A stretch of 64,000 nt of DNA from CSP1-5 sp964558395. GTDB lineage: Bacteria; Methylomirabilota; Methylomirabilia; Methylomirabilales; CSP1-5. The DNA lies in contig CAZLDS010000003.1 of assembly GCA_964558395.1 (NCBI GenBank), forward strand, positions 1 through 64,000, read 5' to 3'. The translations under genes and the position numbers were made by a program. Positions 31,360 to 39,711 of this stretch are shown here, one piece after another. The notes beneath the pieces were generated by a model that was not told the DNA's origin, searched no databases, and saw only the letters and a program-made list of their open reading frames with translations. The stretch's first letter is position 1. Every line of letters starts with the position of its first letter.

Positions 31360-33600
31360 ATGGTGCAGGATCGCGACATCGACAGAGACCAGGGGAGGCA
31401 GACGCGGCTGATCATCGCGGTGGCCGCTGGGCTCGTCGTGGTGCTCACTGCAGCCGAAGTCCTGATCCACCAACTCCGTTTTCCGTCCCCCATTCCGAGT
31501 AATATCCTGATCTTTGCCCTGGTTAACGTAAATCTTATTCTCTTGATCCTCATCATCGTCCTGCTCTTTCGGAATCTCTTTAGGATCTATCTTGAGCGCC
31601 GGGATAACCTCTTGGGGTCCAAGTTCCGGGTGAAGTTGGTGGTGACCTTCTTGAGTCTCGCGCTGTTGCCCGCAGCCCTGCTCTTCCTGGTGGCGTCCAA
31701 CCTTATCACCACCAGCGTGGACAGTTGGTTTAACATCCGGGTGGAAGAATCGCTCGAGCGCTCCCTCGAGGTGGCGGAGGCCTATTATCAGGGCGCTCAT
31801 GACCGATCCCTCTCGACGGCCAGGCAGATCGGTCGGCGCATCGCCGTCGAGGGCCTCATGGACGCGAGCGAGCCCTACCTCAATCGGGTCGCCAAGGAGA
31901 AGCTCCAAGAATTCCAGCTCGCCATGGTCCAGGTTTTTGACCGTAAGGGACGACAGCGGCTCCAGATCCGCGGGGAACAGATCACGAAGGGGGAATCGGT
32001 CACGCCGGCCTCCCACTTTGTCCATCGGGCCTTGGAGGGTCACGAGCAGTCCTTCGTTCAAGCGACCTCGACGGGGGACCTCGTTCAGGGGATCGTGCCG
32101 ATCGTTGTCCCCGCAGGGAAAACCCAGATCCTAGGCGCTGCCGCGGTGGGGTATCTCATCCCGGGGGGGATGGCGCACAGGACCACGGACATCGTCACGG
32201 GGATCAAAGAATACAAACAACTGAAGTTGTTGCAGAATCCGATCAAGGGTATTTACGTCATGCTCTTCTTGATGGTCACCTTGGTGATCATCTTTGCTGC
32301 CGTCTGGGTAGGCGTGCACATGACCCGGCGGATTACCGTCCCCATCCAAGAGCTGGCCGAGGGGACCCGGGCCGTGGCAGCCGGGAATTTGGACTATCGG
32401 GTGCAGGTAGAGGCCGATGATGAGATTGGGATCCTGGTGGATTCCTTTAACCGGATGACTGAGGACTTGCGTCGAAGCGATCTGGAGCTCACGGATACGA
32501 ACCGGGACCTGCAGCGGACCAACGTCGAGCTGAACCAGCGGCGGGCATATATGGAGACGGTCTTGGAAAGTATTGGGGCCGGCGTCCTTTCCGTGGACGT
32601 AGAGGGACGGGTAAACACCCTGAACTACGCGGCGTCTCGGATGCTGACCCTCGACCCCCCAGAGGCCCTGCAGCGGCACTATCGAATGGTCTTCGCCTCG
32701 GAACCCCTGACCCCTCTCTGTCATCTGATGGACCGCATGGTCCGTGAGGGCCGGGGGGCCGTGAATGAACAGGTGACCCTCTCCCTCCCCAATCGTTCCG
32801 CCACCTTCATGGTGAATGTCTCGAGCCTCATGGATCGGGGAGGGCAATATCTCGGGATGGTGGTTGTATTTGATGACGTCACCCAGCTCATCCTGGCCCA
32901 GCAGGCCATGGCCTGGGGTGAAGTTGCCCGGCGAATCGCCCATGAGATCAAAAACCCGTTGACCCCCATCAAGCTCTCTACCCAGCGCCTACGGAAGAAG
33001 TTCGCCGAACGGTCTGCGGAGTTTTCAGGGGTGTTCGACCAGTGTACCCAGACCATCATTCATGAGGTAGATGCGCTGAAGGCCTTGGTGGATGAATTCT
33101 CCCGCTACGCGCGCATGCCGACCTCGTCTCCTCGATCGGGAGATCTTCATGCGCTGATCGACCAAGTCCTCAATCTCTACTCGGGAGTCTCACGCCGTGC
33201 ACACCTGGCCGCAGTTCTCGATCCCCACGTGCCTCCCGTGAATCTCGACCCGGATCACATGAAACGAGCACTCATCAATCTGGTTGACAACGCGGTCACG
33301 GCGGTGGAAGAGGTAGGGGAAGCAGGAGAGATCTGCCTGACAACTCGGTACTTCCCGGAGGAGGGAAAGGTTCGGCTGGAGGTGACCGACACGGGCCCCG
33401 GCATTCCGCCAGGCGATCGGGAGCGTCTCTTTCTCCCGTACTTTTCCACCAAGAAGGCCGGGACCGGACTGGGTCTCGCTATTGTATATCGTATTGTCAC
33501 GGAACATAGTGGAACCATTCGGGTGGAAGAGAATCGCCCGAGAGGTACCCGGATGGTCATTGAGTTTCCCGCCCTGCCGGTGGTGGCTGAGGTGGTGTGA
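31360..33600 (+). CDS. ntrY: NtrY-type membrane sensor histidine kinase
   Basis: Sensor kinase partner of the sigma-54 activator downstream. Two N-terminal membrane segments (about residues 18-70), a third (about 90-115), a periplasmic-like region, and a fourth (about 295-320) lead into HAMP, a PAS domain (METVLESIGAGVLSVDVEGR), the HisKA box with His528 (RRIAHEIKNPLTPIKLS) and an ATPase domain (LINLVDNAVTA, DTGPGIPPGDRERLF, GTGLGLAIV). 746 aa. GTGA overlap with ntrX. The signal sensed is unknown; nitrogen control is only the family's namesake. Confidence 0.92.
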   Translation: MVQDRDIDRDQGRQTRLIIAVAAGLVVVLTAAEVLIHQLRFPSPIPSNILIFALVNVNLILLILIIVLLFRNLFRIYLERRDNLLGSKFRVKLVVTFLSLALLPAALLFLVASNLITTSVDSWFNIRVEESLERSLEVAEAYYQGAHDRSLSTARQIGRRIAVEGLMDASEPYLNRVAKEKLQEFQLAMVQVFDRKGRQRLQIRGEQITKGESVTPASHFVHRALEGHEQSFVQATSTGDLVQGIVPIVVPAGKTQILGAAAVGYLIPGGMAHRTTDIVTGIKEYKQLKLLQNPIKGIYVMLFLMVTLVIIFAAVWVGVHMTRRITVPIQELAEGTRAVAAGNLDYRVQVEADDEIGILVDSFNRMTEDLRRSDLELTDTNRDLQRTNVELNQRRAYMETVLESIGAGVLSVDVEGRVNTLNYAASRMLTLDPPEALQRHYRMVFASEPLTPLCHLMDRMVREGRGAVNEQVTLSLPNRSATFMVNVSSLMDRGGQYLGMVVVFDDVTQLILAQQAMAWGEVARRIAHEIKNPLTPIKLSTQRLRKKFAERSAEFSGVFDQCTQTIIHEVDALKALVDEFSRYARMPTSSPRSGDLHALIDQVLNLYSGVSRRAHLAAVLDPHVPPVNLDPDHMKRALINLVDNAVTAVEEVGEAGEICLTTRYFPEEGKVRLEVTDTGPGIPPGDRERLFLPYFSTKKAGTGLGLAIVYRIVTEHSGTIRVEENRPRGTRMVIEFPALPVVAEVV

Positions 33601-35006
33601 GGTTGGCCGTGGCGCGCGCAGACATTCTGGTCGTGGATGACGAAACCAACATCCTCAGGGTGATTGGGGACATTCTGACCGATGAAGGGTATCGAGTGCG
33701 GACTGCCCATAGTGGGGAAGAGGCCGTCGCGGAAGTCCAGCGCGCGTGTCCCGACCTCGTGATCTTGGATATCTGGCTGCCAGGGATGGATGGACTCCAG
33801 GCCCTTGATATCCTCCATGGGATGCTCCCCGAAATCCCAGTCATCATGATCTCCGGACACGGGAACATCGAGACGGCAGTCCGGGCCATCAAGATGGGAG
33901 CGTACGACTTTATCGAAAAACCGCCAACGATCGAGCGGACCATCTTGGCGGTCCGGCACGGCTTGGAGCAGCAGCGCCTGGTGCGAGAGAATCGGGCACT
34001 ACGGCAGACCCTGGAGCGGCAGTATGAGATCGTAGGCGAAAGTGCAGCGATCCGCGGGATTTTGCAGCAGGTTGAGTCGGTCGCCCCCAGTCATGGGCGG
34101 GTCTTGATCCGAGGGGAGAGTGGAACCGGCAAGGAACTGATTGCCAGGGCCATTCATTGCGCAAGCCTCCGCCGGGAGGGGCCCTTTGTGGAGGTCAACT
34201 GTGCCGCAATTCCCGACGACCTGATCGAGAGCGAGCTGTTCGGCCATGAGAAAGGGGCCTTCACTGGGGCCCTCACGAGTCGCCGCGGGAAATTCGAGCT
34301 GGCCGACGGGGGGACCCTTTTTCTTGACGAGGTTGGCGACATGAGCCTCAAGACACAGGCCAAGGTCCTTCGCGTGCTTGAGGAGCAGGCCTTTGAACGG
34401 GTAGGGGGGGCCGAGGTCATCCGGGTCGACGTGCGGGTTATTGCCGCCTCCAATAAGGATTTAGAAGAAGAGACTCGCGCGGGGCGATTCCGGGAGGATC
34501 TCTACTACCGCCTAAATGTTGTCCCTGTTGAGGTTCTGCCCCTCCGGGAGCGCCTGGAAGATATTCCGCTACTCGCCCGACACTTCCTCAAGGGCTTCTG
34601 TACGGAGTACGGGAAGAAGGAAAAAAGCCTGTCCCCGGACGCGGTGGAACTGTTCTTGCGCCATCCTTGGCCGGGGAACGTTCGGGAGCTCAGGAACGTG
34701 ATTGAGCGCCTCGTGATCATGGTTCCTGGGGAGGTCATTCAGCGCTTCCACGTGGAGCCAGCCTTGCACGCGCGGCCGATCCGGGAGGAGGAAATCTCGT
34801 TCGTCCCCGACGTTTCGGGGGCGGCGTCGCTCCGGGAAGCACGAAACCGATTCGAACGGGAGTATATCCTGATGCACCTGCGAGAAAATCAGTGGAACGT
34901 CACGCGGACGGCTGAGCGGCTCAAGATCGAGCGGTCAAACCTCCACCGGAAGCTGAAAGCATACGGCATCGAAGGCCCGCCCGAACAGGAGACCCATTCA
35001 TCATGA
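33597..35006 (+). CDS. ntrX: NtrX-type sigma-54-dependent response regulator
   Basis: The receiver domain has the phospho-acceptor Asp58 (LVILDIWLPGMDG). The AAA+ domain has the P-loop GESGTGKE at 173-180 and the sigma-54 contact loop GAFTGA at 220-225, plus GGTLFLDEVGDM and an R-finger region. A Fis-type HTH (RTAERLKIERSNLHRKLKAYGI) ends the protein. It activates promoters read by sigma-54 RNA polymerase. 469 aa; the GTG start overlaps the ntrY stop and a GTG at 33609 is an alternative. Its target genes are not identifiable here. Confidence 0.94.
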   Translation: MRLAVARADILVVDDETNILRVIGDILTDEGYRVRTAHSGEEAVAEVQRACPDLVILDIWLPGMDGLQALDILHGMLPEIPVIMISGHGNIETAVRAIKMGAYDFIEKPPTIERTILAVRHGLEQQRLVRENRALRQTLERQYEIVGESAAIRGILQQVESVAPSHGRVLIRGESGTGKELIARAIHCASLRREGPFVEVNCAAIPDDLIESELFGHEKGAFTGALTSRRGKFELADGGTLFLDEVGDMSLKTQAKVLRVLEEQAFERVGGAEVIRVDVRVIAASNKDLEEETRAGRFREDLYYRLNVVPVEVLPLRERLEDIPLLARHFLKGFCTEYGKKEKSLSPDAVELFLRHPWPGNVRELRNVIERLVIMVPGEVIQRFHVEPALHARPIREEEISFVPDVSGAASLREARNRFEREYILMHLRENQWNVTRTAERLKIERSNLHRKLKAYGIEGPPEQETHSS

Positions 35007-35076
35007 GGTCGTCATTCCGTGAGGCAGGCGGCAGGGGTATTGACCGTTTGGAAGGACCCTTGGCAGAGATGGTGAT

Positions 35077-35529
35077 ATGAGTCGACCACCGATTCGACGG
35101 CGCCGATTCTACATCCATGGGATTCAGCGGAAGTATTTATTCCTTTCGCTCGTCCCTATCATTATCTCCTCTTTCTTGATCATTGCTTTCCTCTTCCTCC
35201 CGCTGGATACACTCCTGTTCTCCTCGGCCTCCCCCGCTGCGAAGCAGGCCATCATGCAGGATCTTCGGGGCCTGGGGTTTCGGATCTGGCCAGCCATTTT
35301 TATCGCCATGCTTGTGTCGGGTTGCTTGAGCGTTTTCGTCACCCACCCCTTTGCCGGGCCGATTTACCGGTTCCACCGGTTGGTGGATCAGATGGCGGAG
35401 GGCGATCTCTCTGCCCGATTCAAGCTGGGGAAAGGCGATGATCTCACGGACTTAGAGACCGCCGTGAACCGTGCGCTCGCAAGTCTGGCCGGAACCGTCC
35501 AGGACACCAGCGCCCCCTGGGAGATCTGA
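35077..35529 (+). CDS. HAMP-domain membrane protein, apparently frameshifted
   Basis: Two membrane segments (about residues 22-45 and 70-92) flank a short loop, followed by a HAMP domain (PIYRFHRLVDQMAEGDLSAR). No kinase or chemotaxis signalling domain follows. The frame stops at 35527-35529, but the coding pattern continues one frame over to 35675, with a run of five C near 35511 where one missing base would explain the shift. The complete product would be about 199 aa. It opens a cassette with a Tat-exported protease, a RAM protein and an STN protein. Function unknown. Confidence 0.75.
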   Translation: MSRPPIRRRRFYIHGIQRKYLFLSLVPIIISSFLIIAFLFLPLDTLLFSSASPAAKQAIMQDLRGLGFRIWPAIFIAMLVSGCLSVFVTHPFAGPIYRFHRLVDQMAEGDLSARFKLGKGDDLTDLETAVNRALASLAGTVQDTSAPWEI

Positions 35530-35675
35530 CCCAGCGGCTCGAAAGGATCCTTTCGGGGGGCTGGGAAGGGCCGGACCTCTTCCCCAAAGAGGATCTCGCT
35601 GAACTCCTCGGGAAGGCCCGGGAGGCGCAGACGGTTCTGGTGCGGCTAAAGGTCGCAGAGGCAAAGACCGGCTGA
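35523..35675 (+). pseudogene. Out-of-frame C-terminal part of the HAMP protein
   Basis: Reading from GAT at 35523 gives DLTQRLERILSGGW and then an amphipathic helix (LAELLGKAREAQTVLVRLKV) ending at TGA 35673-35675. Adding one C to the C run at about 35511-35516 joins it to the upstream frame as SAPLGDLTQ. It is either a real frameshift or a homopolymer sequencing error. Confidence 0.65.
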
Positions 35676-35687
35676 TCCCCTCCCAAA

Positions 35688-35812
35688 AACCGATAACCGA
35701 CCACCGACGACCCACGACCCACGACCGCAAGAAGCCCCTGTGATCCCTGCTACGGTTGTTGTTGAATGACGGCCATCGGCCGTCGAAAAGCGGGCATCGG
35801 CCTTCGGCGGAA
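35688..35812. repeat. Two heptad arrays between the HAMP gene and the M48 protease gene
   Basis: Array one (35688-35729) has six in-phase units: AACCGAT, AACCGAC, CACCGAC, GACCCAC twice, GACCGCA. Array two (35771-35812) has six units of GGCCATC type (GGCCATC, GGCCGTC, GAAAAGC, GGGCATC, GGCCTTC, GGCGGAA). They are not reverse complements of one another. The rest of the 257-bp gap up to 35932 shows nothing recognisable. Confidence 0.7.
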
Positions 35813-35932
35813 TGCCCAGAGGCTGAATCCCTTGGTGGAAGGCCAGCCTTAGTGATAAAATAACGATGGAAGCTTTCTCCGGGTGAGATAAGCCATGTTG
35901 TCGTGCGGCAGTCGATGGAGAGGCGGACAGCG

Positions 35933-37018
35933 ATGATGACCTGCATGGGCTGTACTAAGATAAACAGGCGAGGGTTTCTTCGGAGCGCGGTGCTGCTTGG
36001 TGGAGGCATGATCGGGTATCTGCTCCGAGGCCACCTGCCGGCGTGGGCCTTCTCGGTGATTTCCGAGGAACAGGAAGAAGCCATGGGGAGGAAGGCCCAT
36101 CAGCAGGTCCTCGCCCAGTTTGGCTATTACAACGATGCGAGCCTTCAGGCCTTTGTGACCCAGGTGGGCCAGCGAGTCCTACGGGAGGCGGAATCCAGCC
36201 CTTTCAAATTTCAGTTCACCGTCGTCGACGATCCCATGGTCAACGCCTTCGCTGTGCCCGGCGGCTATGTCTACGTCACACGCGGAATCTTGGCCGAGCT
36301 CAATAGCGAGGCAGAGCTCGCGACAATCCTGGGACATGAGATCGCTCATGTCACCTCCCATCATTCGGCCCAACAGATGACCCGAGCGATGGGCGCCCAG
36401 CTCTTGGCGTTGGGCCTGGCCGTCGTGAGTCCGGGAGGGGAGCAGAACAGGGCGGGGTGGACTGCGATCTCCAATGAGATCGCTACCCAAATCCTGCTGG
36501 GGTACGGTCGCGATGCGGAGAACGAAGCAGATGAAAAGGGGCTCAAGTGGGCGGTAAAGGCGGGCTACGATCCGCGGGGGATGCTCGGCTTCTTGCGGAA
36601 CCTGCAGATTAAATATCGGTTGAGCGGCATCGGATATCATCCCCTCCGCGCGACACACCCGGAAATTCTCGAGCGGATCGACCGAGACCGGGTCATGATC
36701 GAGGTCCTGACCGAGGAGGCCAAGGAACCCTTTGAGGTGAAAGCCGATGAGTACAAGGCCCGCCTGGATGGGATGGTCTATGGCAAGCGCGGCGAAAAGA
36801 AAGAGGTACGGGTCATTGCGGCGCCGGGTGGTGGGAGCGTGAAGGACATCACCAAGGCCCTCTGGGGTACGGAGAATCGGGCTTGGGAGCTGGCCATGCT
36901 CAACGGTATCCGGGATCAGGACCGCCCCCTACATCCAGGCGAGAAGATCAAGATGATCTACGACCCCTCCGAAGAACCCCCGCCGAGATTTCAAGATCTC
37001 TCGCTGTCGATCCACTAG
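35933..37018 (+). CDS. Tat-exported M48-family metalloprotease
   Basis: Zinc protease of the Ste24/BepA-like M48 group. A twin-arginine signal (NRRGFLRSAVLLGGG, RR at 12-13) is followed by the protease domain with HEIAH at 135-139 and the third zinc ligand in ENEADEKGLKWAV. GGYVYVTRGIL precedes it. The C-terminal 70 residues (DITKALWGTENRAWELAMLN, PLHPGEKIKMI) resemble a LysM-like carbohydrate-binding module. The ATG at 35933 has GGAGAGG nine bases upstream, giving 361 aa; earlier in-frame starts exist. Probably periplasmic quality control of envelope proteins. Confidence 0.87.
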   Translation: MMTCMGCTKINRRGFLRSAVLLGGGMIGYLLRGHLPAWAFSVISEEQEEAMGRKAHQQVLAQFGYYNDASLQAFVTQVGQRVLREAESSPFKFQFTVVDDPMVNAFAVPGGYVYVTRGILAELNSEAELATILGHEIAHVTSHHSAQQMTRAMGAQLLALGLAVVSPGGEQNRAGWTAISNEIATQILLGYGRDAENEADEKGLKWAVKAGYDPRGMLGFLRNLQIKYRLSGIGYHPLRATHPEILERIDRDRVMIEVLTEEAKEPFEVKADEYKARLDGMVYGKRGEKKEVRVIAAPGGGSVKDITKALWGTENRAWELAMLNGIRDQDRPLHPGEKIKMIYDPSEEPPPRFQDLSLSIH

Positions 37019-37078
37019 CACTCGGATGCCCGTTCGTCCGATTTCCGGGGAAGAGCCAGCATTGCAGAAGGAGGCGCG

Positions 37079-37312
37079 ATGATAAAGGGGTACGTCCTGG
37101 TCCGGTTGGTCCCGGGGTTTGAGTCACCCGCGATTTCTCACATCAGTGTGATTCCTGGGGTGAAGGATATTATTGCGGTTTTTGGCCGATGGGATGCGAT
37201 CATCCACGTGGAAGCGAAAAACCTCACCTCACTCTCCCGCCTCGTCATCGGCCAGATTCGAGGCATCCAGGGTGTGCAGGCCACCGAGACGTTGGTGGCG
37301 GCGGGCCCGTGA
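37079..37312 (+). CDS. Stand-alone Lrp/AsnC ligand-binding (RAM) domain protein
   Basis: 77 residues covering only the effector-binding domain of Lrp/AsnC regulators (AYVLVRLVPG-like start, VIPGVKDIIAVFGRWDAIIHVEA core, VQATETLVAAG end), with no DNA-binding domain. Such proteins may bind small ligands or modulate partners; no role is established. Good AAGGAGG site. Lies between the M48 protease and the STN-domain gene. Confidence 0.85.
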   Translation: MIKGYVLVRLVPGFESPAISHISVIPGVKDIIAVFGRWDAIIHVEAKNLTSLSRLVIGQIRGIQGVQATETLVAAGP

Positions 37313-37323
37313 CCGAGGGGACT

Positions 37324-37713
37324 ATGGGAGTTGAGATTGGCAGCAAAAGCCGCGCGAAGCAGGATCGGAATACAGGAGGTGTCTTCCGGAGGGGGGCCGT
37401 GCAAAGGGTGGTGTGGCATATCCTATGCATGCTCCTGCTGTTGCTGGCGGTCGCCGCCGAGGCGTCGGAGTTTCCGGCACGGACGAAGGCTCAAGCCCGC
37501 GTGACCTTAGAGCTTCATGCGGTGGAAATCGAGCACCTGATTGCGGTCATCGGGCGGGCGAGTGGATTGAACATCGTCGTCGGGAACCCGGTCCAGGGGC
37601 GCGTCACGGTGTACCTCAAGGATGTCCCATGGCAGCAGGCGCTCGAGCCCATCCTGCGGGCAAACGGCTATGGCTACATCCGCCAGGGAACGTTATTCGC
37701 ATCGATACGCTGA
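37324..37713 (+). CDS. Secretin/TonB short N-terminal (STN) domain protein, apparently frameshifted
   Basis: A basic N-terminus and a hydrophobic segment (about residues 35-48) resemble a signal peptide, followed by an STN/PilQ-like domain: VTLELHAVEIEHLIAVIGRA, GLNIVVGNPVQGRVTVYLKD, VPWQQALEPILRANGYGYIR. In secretins this continues RQGNVIRIDTL; here the frame turns to GTLFASIR and stops, while NVIRIDTLNILRRERERRLA is encoded in another frame to 37763. One extra G after CGCCAGG would restore it. No secretin channel domain follows, so the intact protein would be only about 145 aa. Confidence 0.7.
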   Translation: MGVEIGSKSRAKQDRNTGGVFRRGAVQRVVWHILCMLLLLLAVAAEASEFPARTKAQARVTLELHAVEIEHLIAVIGRASGLNIVVGNPVQGRVTVYLKDVPWQQALEPILRANGYGYIRQGTLFASIR

Positions 37714-37840
37714 ACATCTTGCGGAGGGAACGCGAGCGCCGGCTGGCTCGACGAGGTTGTTGAGCCTGGGGAAATATGCACCCCGTTCGGCGATGACGAA
37801 CGCGGCTCGTGATCTCGCCGCGCGGGAATAGGTGGGTGCC

Positions 37841-37978
37841 GTGGCGCAGGAGCCGGATATTCGTTTTTGTCCGTACTGTTCCCTGATGGAGTTCAATATG
37901 GCGACGGTGGAGAACAATGTCCACTGTGAACTCTGCGGCGTTGACGTGCCAGTCGAGGAGCTGGTGACGGCCATCTAG
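37841..37978 (+). CDS. Small zinc-ribbon protein (45 aa)
   Basis: Short ORF encoding RFCPYCSLMEF and, 16 residues after CPYC, HCELCGVDVP, a C-x2-C-x16-C-x2-C zinc ribbon. GTG start at 37841 (in-frame GTG at 37832 also possible) with GGTGGG just upstream. A strong terminator follows 24 bases after its stop, which supports it as the last gene of a transcript. No function known. Confidence 0.6.
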   Translation: MAQEPDIRFCPYCSLMEFNMATVENNVHCELCGVDVPVEELVTAI

Positions 37979-38002
37979 GCGAGGCCGTTACCGTGTGAGC
38001 TG

Positions 38003-38036
38003 GGCGCGGTTCTCGGGGACCGTGCCTTTTTGTTTT
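38003..38036 (+). terminator. Intrinsic terminator after the small zinc-ribbon gene
   Basis: Stem GGCGCGGT with ACCGTGCC (one G-T pair), 8-base loop, followed by TTTTTGTTTT. It closes the ntrYX/envelope cassette. Confidence 0.88.
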
Positions 38037-38046
38037 CGGGCCCCCG

Positions 38047-39168
38047 ATGAAGAAGAAGATGCGAAACGCTCTCCTGACTATGCTCCTCGTCACTTCTGTC
38101 GTCGTGGGTGGAATCCTCCTCACTCCATGGGGGCAAGATGCCCTCCTGGCCGGCCTGCTCCTGCAAGAGATGACCTCGGGAGGCGAAGGGTTCTTGTCCA
38201 CTTTGACGGAGTTGCCCAGGCGAGAAACGGTGACCCTGAGAACGCCTGGGCGGGAGTTTTACGCCGACCTCTACCTGCCATCCGAAGCCGAAGGCCGGGG
38301 AGGAATCCTTCTCCTGCACGGGCTCGATCCCGAGGGGAGACGGCACCCCCAACTCGTACACTTGGCCTACGCCCTGGCGCGGGCCCGAAGGGTGATCCTC
38401 GTGCCAGATCTCCATGGTCTCAAGGGCCTACGCATGCGCGTGGAGGACACGCGGGATGTGATACGGAGCTTTCAGTATCTGGAAGGGCGACCCGAGGTTG
38501 CTCCGGATGCGATAGGGATAGCGGGCATTAGCATGGCGGCGGGTCCTGGACTGATCGCCGCCGCAGACGCTGCGATCCGGGAACGGGTGCGCGTTGTGGT
38601 GTCCTTTGGCGGGTATGCCGATTTACGATCCGTTATCACGTTCGTTACCACGGGGTATTATGGCTTCAAAGAGGTCACCGGCTACGTCCCTCCCCGCGAT
38701 GTCGTCCGGTCCCTGTTTCTTCAATCCAACATGGATATGCTTCCCGAAGAGGATCGAAAAGAGGTTGAAGCGCTGCTCGGGAGCGGGCCACTCCCATCGG
38801 CTCCGCCGCACGCGCTGAGCCGTGAGGCGAACGCCCTGTATCGCGTCGTCGTCAATCGAGACCAAGCGGCGAGTCCGGCTCTCCTTGCCGCCTTGCCTGA
38901 TCCAATTCGTCGAGAGATCGAGGGCCTCTCTCCCATCAGCCAGCTTCACAACTTACGGGCAGAGGTCTTCCTCGTGCATAGCATTCCCGATCCTTTCGTC
39001 CCCCACACCGAGAGTCTGAAGCTGTACGAGGCGCTCCGGGAGCGGGGAAAGGTGCATCTCGTTCTGGTCCGACTGTTTCAGCATGTGGAGCCGGTGAGTA
39101 GCATTCCGGTCACGGAGGCCTTCGCATTTTATGGGTTCCTCTTTCAGGTACTCAGGCAGTTGTCCTGA
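38047..39168 (+). CDS. Exported or membrane-anchored alpha/beta hydrolase
   Basis: An N-terminal signal or anchor (residues 7-25) is followed by an alpha/beta-hydrolase core: oxyanion strand GGILLLHGLDPEG, nucleophile elbow GIAGISMAAGPG with candidate catalytic Ser, acid region near SIPDPFVPHTES, and a candidate catalytic His in LFQHVEPVSS. A hydrophobic/variable cap lies between. 373 aa. It resembles dienelactone hydrolase or acyl-hydrolase families, but the substrate is unknown. ATG directly follows the preceding terminator's T run, so its promoter is unclear. Confidence 0.75.
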   Translation: MKKKMRNALLTMLLVTSVVVGGILLTPWGQDALLAGLLLQEMTSGGEGFLSTLTELPRRETVTLRTPGREFYADLYLPSEAEGRGGILLLHGLDPEGRRHPQLVHLAYALARARRVILVPDLHGLKGLRMRVEDTRDVIRSFQYLEGRPEVAPDAIGIAGISMAAGPGLIAAADAAIRERVRVVVSFGGYADLRSVITFVTTGYYGFKEVTGYVPPRDVVRSLFLQSNMDMLPEEDRKEVEALLGSGPLPSAPPHALSREANALYRVVVNRDQAASPALLAALPDPIRREIEGLSPISQLHNLRAEVFLVHSIPDPFVPHTESLKLYEALRERGKVHLVLVRLFQHVEPVSSIPVTEAFAFYGFLFQVLRQLS

Positions 39169-39210
39169 TGTCCGCCTGGGCGATTCCGTCCGGAGGCTTG
39201 GTGAAGTGTT

Positions 39211-39250
39211 CCGAAAAGAAAGAAAGGCTCGGGATATTCTGGACCTTTCT
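39211..39250 (-). terminator. Possible terminator of the cold-shock gene
   Basis: On the minus strand AGAAAGG and CCTTTCT (39244-39250 with 39221-39227) form a 7-bp stem with a 16-base loop, followed by TTCTTTT. It lies 18 bases past the cold-shock stop codon. The large loop lowers confidence. Confidence 0.45.
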
Positions 39251-39267
39251 GAAAGACAGGGGGGAAA

Positions 39268-39477
39268 TTACAGCTTGGTCACGTTGGTGGCCTGCTTACC
39301 CTTCGGGCCGTCAACGATGTCAAACTCTACTTCCTGGCCCTCCGTAAGCGACCGGAAGCCGGTCCCTGCGATGGCCGTATAGTGCACAAAGACATCATCC
39401 CCATCGGAGCGCTCGATAAAGCCGAATCCCTTTGAGTCATTGAACCACTTCACCTTGCCTGTGACCCGCACTTCCAT
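39268..39477 (-). CDS. Cold-shock domain protein
   Basis: CspA-family single-strand nucleic-acid-binding protein. TGKVKWFNDSKGFGFIERSD carries RNP1 and DDVFVHYTAI carries RNP2; ends QATNVTKL. 69 aa from the ATG. AGGAGG is only one base before that ATG but seven bases before the in-frame GTG at codon 3 (39471), so the GTG may be the true start (67 aa). The frame is open further upstream by chance, across the leader. The only clear minus-strand gene in the window. Confidence 0.95.
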   Translation of the reverse strand: MEVRVTGKVKWFNDSKGFGFIERSDGDDVFVHYTAIAGTGFRSLTEGQEVEFDIVDGPKGKQATNVTKL

Positions 39478-39595
39478 TCCTCCTTTCCCTCCATCATTCC
39501 AGGAGTAGGAACCCTGGCCCAGTGGAGTGGTGCGATGCAGAAAAACCACGAGGGCTCTGGACATTCCCTCCGCGGTCAGACGGACCAAGGCCATC

Positions 39596-39627
39596 AAAAA
39601 CGACTCGGCACACCACGGATGCCGAGT
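39596..39627 (-). promoter_or_regulatory. Terminator-like hairpin in the cold-shock 5' leader
   Basis: On the minus strand ACTCGGCA, a 9-base loop, TGCCGAGT, then CG and TTTTT: a perfect 8-bp stem with a T run, about 28-60 bases from the predicted transcript start and well before the coding region. It could act as an attenuator or temperature-dependent element. No known riboswitch class is recognised. Confidence 0.5.
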
Positions 39628-39661
39628 AACATTCCAGGTCCCTGTCCTAAAAAGCAGGCGA

Positions 39662-39690
39662 AATCTAGGGAATTTCCAAAATGTTGTCAA
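39662..39690 (-). promoter_or_regulatory. Promoter of the cold-shock gene
   Basis: On the minus strand TTGACA (complement of 39685-39690), 17-bp spacer, TAGATT (complement of 39662-39667). It predicts a 5' untranslated region of about 180 bases, similar to the long leaders of cspA genes. Confidence 0.7.
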
Positions 39691-39711
39691 GTCTTTTTTG
39701 CCCAGGTGATA

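Noticed and set aside
39478..39690. N-terminal extension of the cold-shock protein to 140 aa
   Set aside because: The family starts at the short form; the upstream part covers the promoter and leader hairpin and has no similarity.
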